Source: Ruegeria sp. EL01 (GTDB lineage Bacteria; Pseudomonadota; Alphaproteobacteria; Rhodobacterales; Rhodobacteraceae). From it: 64,000 bases of DNA. Positions 8,480-18,445 of this stretch are shown here, one piece after another. The first letter of the stretch is position 1, and every line of letters begins with the position of its first letter. The position numbers and the translations under genes are program-made. Where the stretch lies: the NCBI RefSeq assembly GCF_900313035.1, contig NZ_OMPS01000045.1, positions 124,001 through 188,000 on the forward strand, read 5' to 3'. The notes below the pieces were generated by a model. That model saw nothing but the letters and a program-made list of their open reading frames with translations. It had not been told where the DNA came from and did not search any database.

Positions 8480-9649
8480 ATGCGAACACAAGTCGTCGTC
8501 ATCGGCGGAGGGCCGTCAGGTTTGCTTTTGTCGCAGCTGCTTCATGTCCATGGAATTGACAGCGTCGTTCTAGAGAGAAAAACCAAGGACTACGTCCTAA
8601 GCCGTATTCGCGCCGGCGTTCTGGAACAGGGATTTGTTAACCTGATGGAGCAAGCAGGGGTCGCTGATCGTCTGCACGCGGAAGGTTTCAAACACGACGG
8701 AACGCTGATCGCGTTTGAAGATGAGAGCTTTCGCATCGATTTTCACGAACACACAGGCACGCCGGTCTTGGTTTACGGCCAGACAGAAGTCACCCGTGAC
8801 CTCTATGAGGTGCGAGAGGCTGCAGGTGGCAAGATCATCTTCAACACGGATGATGTCACAATACACAATGCGGATACAGATACACCCCATGTGACCTTTA
8901 CCGTGGACGGGCAGCAACAGCGCATCGACACCGATTTTGTGGCCGGATGCGATGGGTTCCATGGTGTCAGCCGCCAAACGATCCCCTTGAGCGTGAGACG
9001 AGAATACGAAAAAGTGTACCCCTTCGGCTGGCTTGGAATCCTGTCCGAGACGCCTCCGGTTCATGATGAGCTGATCTATTCGTTGTCGCGACGTGGGTTT
9101 GCACTCTGTTCTATGCGCAATGAGAACCTCAGCCGCTACTACATCCAGTGTTCGCTGTCGGATAATCCCGACGATTGGACCGACAGTGCCTTTTGGAATG
9201 AACTAAAGCGCAGAATTCCACAGGAGTTTGCAGATCGCATTGTAACCGGGCCATCAATCGAGAAGTCGATCGCGCCCCTTAGATCATTTGTGACCGAGCC
9301 GATGCGTTGGGGGCGGCTCTTTCTGTGCGGGGACGCCGCGCATATTGTTCCGCCGACAGGTGCCAAAGGTCTGAACACCGCGGCGTCTGATGTGCACTAT
9401 CTGCATAACGCGCTGCACGATTTCTACGAAACGGGATCAAGCGAGGGGATGGATAGTTACTCACAAAACGCGCTCGCCAGGATCTGGAAGGCCGAACGGT
9501 TTAGCTGGTGGTTCTCGTCTCTGTTGCATCGTTTTCCGGATCAATCCAACTTTGACCTAAAGATGCAACGCGCCGAGATCGATTTCTTGCGCACAAATAA
9601 AGCCGCACAAAAAGCGATGGCTGAAAACTATGTGGGATTGCCGTATTGA
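8480..9649 (+). CDS. pobA: 4-hydroxybenzoate 3-monooxygenase
   Basis: NADPH- and FAD-dependent hydroxylase of 389 residues, close to the usual 390-394. It converts 4-hydroxybenzoate to protocatechuate, the substrate of PcaHG encoded downstream. Visible are the FAD dinucleotide motif VIGGGPSG (residues 8-15), the conserved ERKTKDYVLSRIRAG stretch, the DG motif (GCDGFHG) and the GD motif (LFLCGDAAHIVPPTGAKG). A strong ribosome site precedes the ATG. It heads the operon pobA-pcaC-pcaH-pcaG-BKACE-pcaD-pcaB, divergent from pcaQ, so control by PcaQ is likely. Confidence 0.95.
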   Translation: MRTQVVVIGGGPSGLLLSQLLHVHGIDSVVLERKTKDYVLSRIRAGVLEQGFVNLMEQAGVADRLHAEGFKHDGTLIAFEDESFRIDFHEHTGTPVLVYGQTEVTRDLYEVREAAGGKIIFNTDDVTIHNADTDTPHVTFTVDGQQQRIDTDFVAGCDGFHGVSRQTIPLSVRREYEKVYPFGWLGILSETPPVHDELIYSLSRRGFALCSMRNENLSRYYIQCSLSDNPDDWTDSAFWNELKRRIPQEFADRIVTGPSIEKSIAPLRSFVTEPMRWGRLFLCGDAAHIVPPTGAKGLNTAASDVHYLHNALHDFYETGSSEGMDSYSQNALARIWKAERFSWWFSSLLHRFPDQSNFDLKMQRAEIDFLRTNKAAQKAMAENYVGLPY

Positions 9650-9672
9650 TGGGTGCAACCAAGGAGATACCG

Positions 9673-10778
<1,106 letters not shown>

Positions 10779-10780
10779 TC

Positions 10781-11380
10781 ATGGTTCAAAAACTCGACTA
10801 TCTGAAAGAAACTCCGTCCCAGACTGCCGGGCCCTACGTACATATTGGCCTTGCACCGGGGGACGCAGGGTTTGACATCTACCGACAGGAGCTTGGCCGG
10901 GATATTGCGGGGCCCGAGGCGACAGGCGAGCGGATCAAAATTCAGGGTCAGGTGCTGGATGGGACGGGCGCACCCGTCAAGGACGTTTTGATCGAAGTTT
11001 GGCAGGCTAACGCGGCAGGCATTTACCCGGGCATTGGCGATGTCGAAACCGGATTTCGCGGCTGGGGTCGGGTCATTCCAGATTTCGAAACAGGGGAATG
11101 GTCATTTGCAACCGTAAAACCCGCGCCTGTTCCGGGTCGCGGTCCAGGTCTGATGGCGCCTCACATCAACTTTTGGCTGGTTGCGCGCGGCATTAATGTC
11201 GGATTGAACACGCGCCTGTATTTTTCCGATGAAACAGCCGCAAACGAAACCGACCCGATCTTGAACCTGATCGAGCAGGCGGACCGGCGCGACACTCTGG
11301 TCGCCCGCCGGGATGGAAGCGTGTATCGCTTTGACATCCGGTTGCAGGGGGACAAAGAAACAGTGTTCTTCGATGTCTGA
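10781..11380 (+). CDS. pcaG: Protocatechuate 3,4-dioxygenase alpha subunit
   Basis: Alpha subunit of 199 residues, the partner of PcaH. It has the intradiol dioxygenase fold (TPSQTAGPYVHIGLAPGDAG at the start, VLIEVWQANAAGIYPG in the core). It lacks the iron-ligating pattern: the position of RPAHIH is filled by MAPHINFWL. That is normal, because the alpha subunit shapes the active site but does not hold the metal. The 3' end overlaps the next gene by 8 bases. Confidence 0.93.
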   Translation: MVQKLDYLKETPSQTAGPYVHIGLAPGDAGFDIYRQELGRDIAGPEATGERIKIQGQVLDGTGAPVKDVLIEVWQANAAGIYPGIGDVETGFRGWGRVIPDFETGEWSFATVKPAPVPGRGPGLMAPHINFWLVARGINVGLNTRLYFSDETAANETDPILNLIEQADRRDTLVARRDGSVYRFDIRLQGDKETVFFDV

Positions 11381-12224
11381 ACAAATAAGCAAAAGCCCCT
11401 GTATCATTTGCGTGGCCATCACCGGATCTATCCCGACCAAAGCCGACAATCCGGCGGTCCCGATCAGTGTCTCTGAACAAGTGGAAAGCACACACGAAGC
11501 TTTTGAGGCCGGAGCGACGATTGCCCATTGCCACGTGCGCGATGATGACGGGAAACCAACGTCTGATGCGACGCGGTTTGCCGATCTGAAACGCGGCATT
11601 GAAACCCATTGCCCCGGAATGATTGTTCAATTGTCGACCGGTGGACGTTCAGGCGCTGGCGCGGCGCGCGGTGGCATGTTGCCTCTGGCGCCGGATATGG
11701 CGTCTTTGTCGGTGGGGTCGAACAATTTTCCGACCCGCGTGTATGAAAACCCTCCGGAGCTGGTCGAGTGGCTGGCCAGCGAGATGGTCAAATACGATGT
11801 GAAACCCGAGATTGAGGCCTTCGATCTGTCCCATATCTTCCGGGCAGCTGCGATGTATCGCAACGGGCAGATCAAAGATGTTCCCTACGTGCAGTTTGTT
11901 ATGGGTGTGAAGAATGCAATGCCAGTCGATCGCGAGGTTTTTGATTTCTACGTGCACACCGTACAACGGCTGTTAGGCGAAGTGCCGTGGTGTGCAGCCG
12001 GGATTGGCGCAAACCAGATCGTTTTGAACCAATGGTCAGTTGCGGCAGGCGGGCATGTTCGGACGGGTCTTGAGGATAACGTGCGCCTGGATCGCGACAC
12101 GCTGGCCCCATCCAATGCAGCACTGGTCAAGCGCGCCGTCGAGGTTTGCAACACGCACGACCGCCCGGTAGCCACCATAGCCGAGGCGCGCTCGATCCTC
12201 GGGCTGCGGAGGGTGGCCACCTGA
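11373..12224 (+). CDS. BKACE-family beta-keto acid cleavage enzyme (DUF849)
   Basis: Protein of 283 residues of the family that includes 3-keto-5-aminohexanoate cleavage enzyme. These enzymes use acetyl-CoA to cleave a beta-keto acid into acetoacetate and a CoA ester. The metal-binding pair H52-x-H54 sits in AHCHVRDDDGKPT, and the segment PGMIVQLSTGGRSG is typical. I chose ATG 11373, inside the end of pcaG, because the homologous region begins there. Its place inside the pca operon, with no pcaIJ or pcaF in sight, suggests that beta-ketoadipate is the substrate, giving succinyl-CoA and acetoacetate. That is inference, though the family is known to accept various beta-keto acids. Confidence 0.85.
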   Translation: MSEQISKSPCIICVAITGSIPTKADNPAVPISVSEQVESTHEAFEAGATIAHCHVRDDDGKPTSDATRFADLKRGIETHCPGMIVQLSTGGRSGAGAARGGMLPLAPDMASLSVGSNNFPTRVYENPPELVEWLASEMVKYDVKPEIEAFDLSHIFRAAAMYRNGQIKDVPYVQFVMGVKNAMPVDREVFDFYVHTVQRLLGEVPWCAAGIGANQIVLNQWSVAAGGHVRTGLEDNVRLDRDTLAPSNAALVKRAVEVCNTHDRPVATIAEARSILGLRRVAT

Positions 12225-13009
12225 TGCCACGCTTCGCCAGCATTGATGGGACCCTTATTCATTATGAGGTTCAATCCGGCGGCGCTGGCAAAACGCCTGT
12301 TGTGTTCCTGAATTCCTTGGGGACGGATCTGCGGATTTGGCAAGAGGTCGCCGATGAGCTTGAGACTACGACTCGTTTGTTGATTGACAAACGCGGGCAC
12401 GGTCTATCGGATTGCGGGGCAACATCTATCGCGGCTCTTGCCGATGACGTCGCAGGCCTGATCGACCATTTGGCATGGCAAAGGGCAATCATTTGTGGGG
12501 TATCGGTGGGAGGCATGATCGCGCAATCGCTGGCCCATCGCCGCCCTGACCTCGTCGCGGGTCTGGTTCTTTGCAACACGGGCACCAAAATCGGAGAGTC
12601 GAGCGCTTGGAACCAACGGATCGACATGGTGACTGACAGGGGGATGGACGCCATAGCGGATACCGTGATCAAGCGCTGGTTTTCGAATAATTTTCGCACC
12701 AAAGCGCCAGATACGGTTGCCGGTTACCGCAATATGCTGACGCGAACACCAGCCCAGGGCTATGTTGCGACATGCGCGGCCATTCGTGATGCAGATCTGA
12801 CCGATACAACGAAATACATTAGGGTTCCCACCATCTGTATTGGTGGGACCGACGATCTGGCGACGCCGCCCGAATGCGTAAATGCGCTGTCAGATTTCGT
12901 AGAACGCTCGCAGTGTCACATTCTGTCTGGCGTAGGGCATTTGCCTTGCATTGAAGCTCCGGGGTTTGTTGCCTCGCAGATCCGGTCGTTGCAGGATGCG
13001 CTGTCATGA
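12224..13009 (+). CDS. pcaD: 3-oxoadipate enol-lactonase
   Basis: Alpha/beta hydrolase of 261 residues that opens beta-ketoadipate enol-lactone to beta-ketoadipate. The nucleophile elbow is GVSVGG (serine about 91). The acid residue is in GGTDDLATPPE and the catalytic histidine in SGVGHLPCIEAP. The start overlaps the BKACE stop by one base (TGATG) and the stop overlaps pcaB (ATGA). Position in the pca operon supports the assignment over a generic hydrolase. Confidence 0.92.
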   Translation: MPRFASIDGTLIHYEVQSGGAGKTPVVFLNSLGTDLRIWQEVADELETTTRLLIDKRGHGLSDCGATSIAALADDVAGLIDHLAWQRAIICGVSVGGMIAQSLAHRRPDLVAGLVLCNTGTKIGESSAWNQRIDMVTDRGMDAIADTVIKRWFSNNFRTKAPDTVAGYRNMLTRTPAQGYVATCAAIRDADLTDTTKYIRVPTICIGGTDDLATPPECVNALSDFVERSQCHILSGVGHLPCIEAPGFVASQIRSLQDALS

Positions 13010-14067
13010 GCGACGTATTCGAACATCCTTGGCTCTCCGGTCTTTTTGGCGACTGCGACGCAGATGCGATCTGGTCAGCGCAACAATCACTGGCCCATAT
13101 GCTTACATTTGAAGCCGCCTATTCCAGTGGGTTGGGGGCGATCGGCATCGTGTCGTTGCGAGACGCGCAATTGGCAGCGCAGCGGATAGAAGCCACAAAT
13201 CCTGATCTCGAGATTTTGCGATCCGGAACGGTGCAGGATGGTTTGCCCGTGCCGGCGCTGGTTCGGTATCTGAAGTTGGAAGCGGGGCAATTCAAGAACG
13301 CGATCCACACCGGTGCAACCTCGCAAGATGTGATGGATACGGCGTTGGCGCTGACATTGCGCGCAAATTCTGATCTGCTGGCGGATCGCTTGTCCGAATT
13401 GGTTGATCTGTTGGGTCAGGTCACAAAGAGATTTGGGTCGAATATGATCATGGGGCGCACGCGCATGCAGGCTGCCCTTCCGGTGACAGTCGGGCACCGG
13501 CTTGAGACTTGGTGCGCGCCTTTGGCAGAACATCTGCGCCGCCTCGAACAGCTGCGTCCGCGTGCCGAATGTGTTCAACTGGGCGGCGCTGTCGGCGATG
13601 GCCAGGCCATCGGTATTAAGTATCGCGAATTGGCCGAGTTTCTGGCCAGCGCATTAGAATTGCATCTGCCAAACCGAAGCTGGCATGCAACCCGCGAGGG
13701 TATCACTGAATATGCCAGCTTTCTGTCTCTGATTTCGGGCTCTCTGGGGAAAATGGGTCAGGACATCTGCCTGATGGCCCAGCAGGGTGTGGATGAGATT
13801 AAGTTGTCTGGTGGCGGCGGATCATCGGCAATGCCCCACAAAAAGAATCCTGTTTTGGCCGAGCTTCTGGTCACGCTTGCCCGCTTCAACGCCACACGCG
13901 TATCCGGGATGCATCAAGCCCTTGTGCATGAGCAGGAACGGTCGGGCAGCGCCTGGTCCCTAGAGTGGATGATTTTACCAAGCATGGCGAAGGCGACGGC
14001 AAGATCCCTGTCGGCGGCCATCACCCTGTGCACCCAAATTGAGTCAATTGGTGAGGAGCGGAAATGA
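13006..14067 (+). CDS. pcaB: 3-carboxy-cis,cis-muconate cycloisomerase
   Basis: Member of the fumarase/aspartase superfamily, 353 residues. It forms gamma-carboxymuconolactone from beta-carboxymuconate. The superfamily signature GGSSAMPHKKNPVLAE lies near residue 270, and the early substrate loop HTGATSQDVMDTA is present. It is shorter than the roughly 450-residue Pseudomonas enzyme and ends soon after the signature domain, which I take as the short form seen in alphaproteobacteria. It is the last catabolic gene before the TRAP transporter. Confidence 0.92.
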   Translation: MSDVFEHPWLSGLFGDCDADAIWSAQQSLAHMLTFEAAYSSGLGAIGIVSLRDAQLAAQRIEATNPDLEILRSGTVQDGLPVPALVRYLKLEAGQFKNAIHTGATSQDVMDTALALTLRANSDLLADRLSELVDLLGQVTKRFGSNMIMGRTRMQAALPVTVGHRLETWCAPLAEHLRRLEQLRPRAECVQLGGAVGDGQAIGIKYRELAEFLASALELHLPNRSWHATREGITEYASFLSLISGSLGKMGQDICLMAQQGVDEIKLSGGGGSSAMPHKKNPVLAELLVTLARFNATRVSGMHQALVHEQERSGSAWSLEWMILPSMAKATARSLSAAITLCTQIESIGEERK

Positions 14068-14141
14068 TCGCACCGCTGCCACTGTCCCACGACATTGAAA
14101 TCCAAACAATTTCAGTGCGATACATCGGAGGAGGAAAATCT

Positions 14142-15176
14142 ATGTCTATCAGGAAGTCCCTGTTGGGTTCATTGGCCGCGCTGGCCCTTACGGCAACGGC
14201 CGGGCTGGCTCAGGACGTGACACTCACAATGCATCATTTCCTGCCACCTGTTGCAGCCGCTCATAAGGGCATGTTGCAGCCATGGGCGGACAAGGTCACC
14301 GAAGATAGCGATGGTCGTATCGCCATTGAAATCTTCCCAGCCATGTCAATGGGAGGTAAGCCACCTGAACTGTACAGTCAGGTTCGCGACGGGTCGGCCG
14401 ATATCGTCTGGACGGTATTGGGCTACACTCCGGGGGTGTTCCCGCGCAGCGAAGTGTTTGAACTGCCGTTGGTTCATGCCGGTTCTGCCACCGACACAAC
14501 CATCGCAATGAATGCCTCGATGGATCTGCTGGCCGAGGATTTCGATGATGTTCATGTGATCTTCCTGCACAGCCATGATGGCAATGTGATCCACTCTGCG
14601 ACAGATCCAATTCGCAGCTTTGACGATGCGAAAGGTATGAAGCTGCGGACACCCAGCCGTACCGGTGCCTGGATCATCGAAGGAATGGGGGCCGAGCCTG
14701 TTGGTATGCCGGTCCCGGCCTTGCCCGAAGCAATGTCAAAGGGCGTAGTCGATGGCGCTTTGATTCCGCTCGAGATTGTTCCGCCGCTGAAGCTGCAGGA
14801 ACTGGACAAATCCATCACCGAATTGCCCAATGGTGATCGCTTTGGAACTGCAGTCTTTATGGTGGCTATGAACCAGGATGCGTATGACGCCTTGCCTGAC
14901 GACCTGAAGGCCGTGATTGACGCCAATTCAGGTGCGAGTGTTGCTGCGAATGTCGGCGCAATGTGGGAAGGCTTTGAAGCAGGCGGTGAAAAGGCGCTGG
15001 AGGCAGCTGGCGTCGAGCGCATTGTCCTGTCTGATGAAGAAGCGGCCAAGTTCAACGCAGCGAACGAGAAAATTGTTCAGCGCTGGATTGATGAGGTCAA
15101 CGACAAAGGCATCGACGGGGCTGCACTGGTTGAAAGTGCTCGGGCGGCCATTGCGGCAGCCAACGCTGGCAACTGA
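14142..15176 (+). CDS. TRAP transporter substrate-binding protein (DctP family)
   Basis: Periplasmic solute-binding protein of 344 residues. The signal peptide ends at AGLAQ. The mature part has the DctP fold, including MKLRTPSRTG, where the conserved arginine usually clamps the ligand carboxylate. A strong GGAGGAGG site precedes ATG 14142; the frame extends upstream into pcaB but only without such a site. It lies 74 bases after pcaB and heads dctPQM, so 4-hydroxybenzoate, protocatechuate or a related aromatic acid is the probable ligand. The ligand itself is inferred from context only. Confidence 0.88.
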   Translation: MSIRKSLLGSLAALALTATAGLAQDVTLTMHHFLPPVAAAHKGMLQPWADKVTEDSDGRIAIEIFPAMSMGGKPPELYSQVRDGSADIVWTVLGYTPGVFPRSEVFELPLVHAGSATDTTIAMNASMDLLAEDFDDVHVIFLHSHDGNVIHSATDPIRSFDDAKGMKLRTPSRTGAWIIEGMGAEPVGMPVPALPEAMSKGVVDGALIPLEIVPPLKLQELDKSITELPNGDRFGTAVFMVAMNQDAYDALPDDLKAVIDANSGASVAANVGAMWEGFEAGGEKALEAAGVERIVLSDEEAAKFNAANEKIVQRWIDEVNDKGIDGAALVESARAAIAAANAGN

Positions 15177-15186
15177 TCGGTCTTAG

Positions 15187-15210
15187 GGGAGGGGCAGATC
15201 TGCCCTTCCC
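15187..15210 (+). other. Intercistronic hairpin after the TRAP binding-protein gene
   Basis: GGGAGGGGCAGA directly followed by TCTGCCCTTCCC forms a 12-base near-perfect inverted repeat in the 55-base gap before dctQ. There is no long T run, so it is more likely an mRNA-stabilising or attenuating hairpin than a full terminator. Such elements keep the binding protein in excess over the membrane subunits. Confidence 0.5.
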
Positions 15211-15231
15211 AATTTCTCAGGGAAAACAGCA

Positions 15232-15729
15232 ATGAGCATGGTTCTCAGGCGCCTCGCAGATGGTTTTGCATTGCTTGGCGGCCTCATTCTTCTGGCGATC
15301 GTGGCAGTCACCACGACAAATACCTTCGCCTTTATCTTCGACCGTGTGGCGGGAATTTTCGGCGCGGATGTGGCCGGACTGCCCGGATACGAGGATTTCG
15401 TGCAGCTTGCGATCAGCTGTGCTGCGTTGATGTTTTTTCCTTATTGTCAGGCCAATCGAGGCCATGTGTCCGTTGAGTTGCTGATGGATCGAATGCCGCG
15501 CACGCTGCAGCGCGCAATTGATTTGTTATGGCTGGCGGTCACGGTTTTGGTTGCGCTGTTTCTGGCTTATTGGATGGTCTTCGGCATGTTGGAGGTGCGC
15601 TCGGATCAAGTTGTCACCAGCGTCCTTGGCTGGCCGACCTGGCCCTTTTACATCCCTGGCCTTTTGTCCATGATCCTTTGGGCTTTGATTGCCGCATCTC
15701 AGGCGTTTGGGGATGTGGCTGATGCTTGA
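15232..15729 (+). CDS. TRAP transporter small membrane subunit (DctQ family)
   Basis: Protein of 165 residues with four hydrophobic helices, the usual DctQ layout. The motif FFPYCQANRGHVSVELLMDR after the second helix is typical of the family. It works with the large subunit encoded next. The two genes overlap by 8 bases, which points to coupled translation. The transported compound is inferred to be an aromatic acid because of the neighbouring pob/pca genes. Confidence 0.87.
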   Translation: MSMVLRRLADGFALLGGLILLAIVAVTTTNTFAFIFDRVAGIFGADVAGLPGYEDFVQLAISCAALMFFPYCQANRGHVSVELLMDRMPRTLQRAIDLLWLAVTVLVALFLAYWMVFGMLEVRSDQVVTSVLGWPTWPFYIPGLLSMILWALIAASQAFGDVADA

Positions 15730-17113
15730 TCCTATGACCATTGGTGTGATCGGTCTGGCCGTATTGTTTGTTTTGCTATTGCTGCGCATGCCCGTTGGCA
15801 TCGCAATGATTGTGGTCGGGATAGGCGGTACATGGGTACTGAGCCACTCTGTCAGCTACATCCGGTTCGTTCCTTACTTGAAACAGTTCAAAAGTCTTCT
15901 TTGGGAGAATGTGGCCAATTACGATCTGTCCGTTGTGCCCTTGTTTGTCCTGATGGGCTACGTCGCCGCCGAGGCGAGGTTGTCCACTGACTTGTTCAAG
16001 GGGTTAGAGGCTCTGATGTCCCGACTGCGGGGCGGTGTTGCGATGGCGGCCGTCGCAGCCTGTGGTGGCTTTGGGGCCGTTTGCGGATCGTCCCTGGCAA
16101 CTGCGGCCACGATGGGCCGGGTTTCCCTGCCCGAACTTAAGAAGCTTGGGTATGCTCCCAGTTTGGCATCAGGGTCTTTAGCCGCCGGAGGAACGTTGGG
16201 GATCCTGATCCCGCCATCTGTTGCTTTGGTGATCTACGCAATCATCGTCGAAGGTTCGATCCTGAGGATGTTCCAGGCAGCAATTGTGCCGGGAATCTTG
16301 GCCGTCCTTGGCTTTATTGCCGTGATTGCGATTCAAGTGCGTCTCAACCCATCTTTGGCGCCGGAACCCACACAAATGGATCCGGATGAGAAACGACAGG
16401 CTGTTCGCAGGCTGTGGCCGGTTATCCTGATTTTTGGCGCGATCATTTTAGGATTGGGGTTTGGTCTTTTCACGCCGACTCCAGCCGCGAGTATCGGCGT
16501 TTTTGCGATTACCGCGTATGGTTTTTTGCTGCGCGCGTTGACCGGTGAAGGCTTGACGATCTCCGGCGTTCTAAAGGCGATCCGCGCGACCGCGATCACC
16601 AGCGGGATGATCTACCTGATCCTGTTCGGTGCCGAAGTCTTAAAGGGATTTTTTGCGCGTACCCAGCTGCCTCAGGACCTGTCCGAGTGGGCGGCGACCA
16701 GCGGCATGGATCCAATGCTGATCCTTGTCATCATGCTTTGCATCTTCGTGGTTTTAGGCTGCTTTATGGAAAGTCTGGCGATGATCCTTGTGGTCGTCCC
16801 ATTCTTCTGGCCCACATTGATTGCGTTGAATGGTGGTGACTATGTCACGGCAGAAACAGCAGCATTTGGAATGGACCCGGACAGCCTGAAAATCTGGTTT
16901 GGGATTCTGGCCCTCATCGTTGTGGAACTGGGGCTTATTACGCCTCCGGTCGGGCTGAATGTGTTCATTATCTCTTCGCTTGCACGCGATACGTCGATGG
17001 GAACAGTTTTCAGAGGCGTCATTCCGTTTCTGGGTGCAGAAGCCGTGCGCGTCGGGCTGATACTGATGATACCAGCCCTGACGCTTGCGGTTCCAAAGCT
17101 GATCGGCGGCTGA
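15722..17113 (+). CDS. TRAP transporter large membrane subunit (DctM family)
   Basis: Large TRAP permease of 463 residues with about 12-13 hydrophobic helices and the conserved segments CGGFGAVCGSSLATAATMG and GTLGILIPPSVALVIYAI. It catalyses sodium- or proton-driven uptake with the DctQ and DctP partners. The ATG at 15722 lies inside the end of dctQ. It is the last gene of the plus-strand operon and ends 17 bases before the convergent tautomerase gene. Confidence 0.9.
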   Translation: MLDPMTIGVIGLAVLFVLLLLRMPVGIAMIVVGIGGTWVLSHSVSYIRFVPYLKQFKSLLWENVANYDLSVVPLFVLMGYVAAEARLSTDLFKGLEALMSRLRGGVAMAAVAACGGFGAVCGSSLATAATMGRVSLPELKKLGYAPSLASGSLAAGGTLGILIPPSVALVIYAIIVEGSILRMFQAAIVPGILAVLGFIAVIAIQVRLNPSLAPEPTQMDPDEKRQAVRRLWPVILIFGAIILGLGFGLFTPTPAASIGVFAITAYGFLLRALTGEGLTISGVLKAIRATAITSGMIYLILFGAEVLKGFFARTQLPQDLSEWAATSGMDPMLILVIMLCIFVVLGCFMESLAMILVVVPFFWPTLIALNGGDYVTAETAAFGMDPDSLKIWFGILALIVVELGLITPPVGLNVFIISSLARDTSMGTVFRGVIPFLGAEAVRVGLILMIPALTLAVPKLIGG

Positions 17114-17130
17114 CGGAACCTTCCCTCGCC

Positions 17131-17352
17131 CTAGGTTTGCGCGGCGCGAATTTGGCTGACCTGTCGACCCTCCATACCCCAATTGTCCAGCGGAACCTCA
17201 TCGATCACCACAAACGTCGTGGCAGGGTTCTTGTTCAGGACCTGTTGCAAAAGGTCGGTGACCCCCGAAATAAGCTGGCGTTTTTCCTCTGGCGTTGGGC
17301 CTGTTCCATCCGGCCCGCCTTCGCGGGTCACTTTGATATTCACATAGGGCAT
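17131..17352 (-). CDS. 4-oxalocrotonate tautomerase family protein
   Basis: Small protein of 73 residues starting MPYVNIKV. After removal of Met the N-terminal proline would be the catalytic base, as in 4-oxalocrotonate tautomerase. The later DEVPLDNWG is also family-like. It is the last gene of a three-gene minus-strand operon with an NTF2-like protein and a glutathione transferase. A role in isomerising an aromatic breakdown product or detoxifying an enol is plausible; the exact substrate is not readable. Confidence 0.82.
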   Translation of the reverse strand: MPYVNIKVTREGGPDGTGPTPEEKRQLISGVTDLLQQVLNKNPATTFVVIDEVPLDNWGMEGRQVSQIRAAQT

Positions 17353-17356
17353 GATG

Positions 17357-17740
17357 TTAGTCCTTTCGCTCGACGAATGAGAAGACTTTGGTCAGGACAC
17401 GCCATCCCTCATCCGCATTGATCACAGTCAGCAGATCTTGATAGTTGCGCCCCATCATCGTCATGCGTGCCTCGACGATGCCAATCCGATCCCCTTTAAG
17501 CGCAATCCGTTCGATCACGTCGTCACGTGGGTCGCCTCGCGAAGACGGCGGAGTGCGGGCATCGATGCGCGCCATATAGTCGTCCAATCCCATGACCTCG
17601 TAGGTGCCAGAGGTCCCGTTCACATAGGCAAGATCCGCGTGAAACACTGAGCGCAGAGTTTCGCTGTCCGAGTGGTAAAGGCCGTCAAAATACCGTTTCA
17701 TCAGGTCTTCGATCTCGGTTTGATCCGGGCACGTCATCAT
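17357..17740 (-). CDS. NTF2-like (SnoaL / lumazine-binding-like) protein
   Basis: Protein of 127 residues with the alpha+beta barrel pattern of the NTF2-like superfamily: an N-terminal helix (IEDLMKRYFDGLYHSD), a strand set beginning ETLRSVFHADLAYVN and the closing WRVLTKVFSFVE. Members act as small enzymes (isomerases, cyclases, hydrolases) or ligand-binding proteins. The start overlaps the glutathione transferase stop (ATGA) and the tautomerase follows after 4 bases, so the three products probably act on one compound. The function is not specified further. Confidence 0.75.
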   Translation of the reverse strand: MMTCPDQTEIEDLMKRYFDGLYHSDSETLRSVFHADLAYVNGTSGTYEVMGLDDYMARIDARTPPSSRGDPRDDVIERIALKGDRIGIVEARMTMMGRNYQDLLTVINADEGWRVLTKVFSFVERKD

Positions 17741-18345
17741 GCAAGACCCTCTGCGGCAAAGGCGGATTTGGTTGCTGGTCGGTTTGCGATCCGCACAGCG
17801 TAGGCCGCCAGCTTGGGCCAGGCCGCAAGGTCGATCGCCTTGAAATTGGTCCAGTTGACCAAAACGAATGTATACGCATCAGCCACCGAGAACTGGTTGC
17901 CAACCAGAAAATCCCGATCGTCCGCAAGAACCGTTTCAAGGTAGTCGAGTTTTGTCGCCACTTTTGCCTGCGCTGCTTGTTTTTCTGCATCAGACGAGCC
18001 GTCGGCAAACAGCGGGCCCCAGGCTTTGTGTAACTCGGCCGCCGCGAAATTCAGGAATTGCTGCAGCCGGGCACGATCGATGCTGCCGGGTGCCGGAGAG
18101 TAAGCGCTCTCAGGGTTGTTATCTGCAAGGAACTGCAAGATTGCGACGCCTTCGCTTAGATACGCATCGCCGTTGATTTCCAGAGACGGGACATAGCCAT
18201 TTGCATTGATGTTCCGGTAGTTTTGTCCGCTTTCGGTCCGGCCAGCGACCGTGTCTACAGCCTCGATCTCAAAATCCGAACCGATTTCATACAGCATGAT
18301 GTGGCTGGCGAGAGAACACGCTCCGGGTTTGTAGTAGAGTTTCAT
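17737..18345 (-). CDS. Glutathione S-transferase, beta class
   Basis: Protein of 202 residues. The thioredoxin-like N-terminal domain begins MKLYYKPGACSLASHIML. Cys10 in that motif is the residue that contacts glutathione in bacterial beta-class enzymes, and YVPSLEINGD contains the cis-proline. The C-terminal domain is all helical (QFSVADAYTFV). It is the first gene of the operon with the NTF2-like and tautomerase genes and is divergent from a LysR gene that probably controls it. The neighbouring aromatic genes suggest detoxification of an electrophilic intermediate. Confidence 0.9.
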   Translation of the reverse strand: MKLYYKPGACSLASHIMLYEIGSDFEIEAVDTVAGRTESGQNYRNINANGYVPSLEINGDAYLSEGVAILQFLADNNPESAYSPAPGSIDRARLQQFLNFAAAELHKAWGPLFADGSSDAEKQAAQAKVATKLDYLETVLADDRDFLVGNQFSVADAYTFVLVNWTNFKAIDLAAWPKLAAYAVRIANRPATKSAFAAEGLA

Positions 18346-18422
18346 ATCAGGCTCCTTTTCCTTGATTGCGTGCCTGTCGTAACAACGTGATCGAGCGATT
18401 GATAATATTGAGAATTCATGCT

Positions 18423-18445
18423 TATGATCGAAAAATCAGATCATA
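18423..18445. promoter_or_regulatory. Candidate LysR operator
   Basis: TATGATC, 9 bases, then GATCATA forms a perfect 7-base inverted repeat ending 10 bases before the lysR ATG, in the region between the divergent gst and lysR genes. LysR regulators typically bind such interrupted palindromes and repress their own gene while activating the divergent one. Confidence 0.5.
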
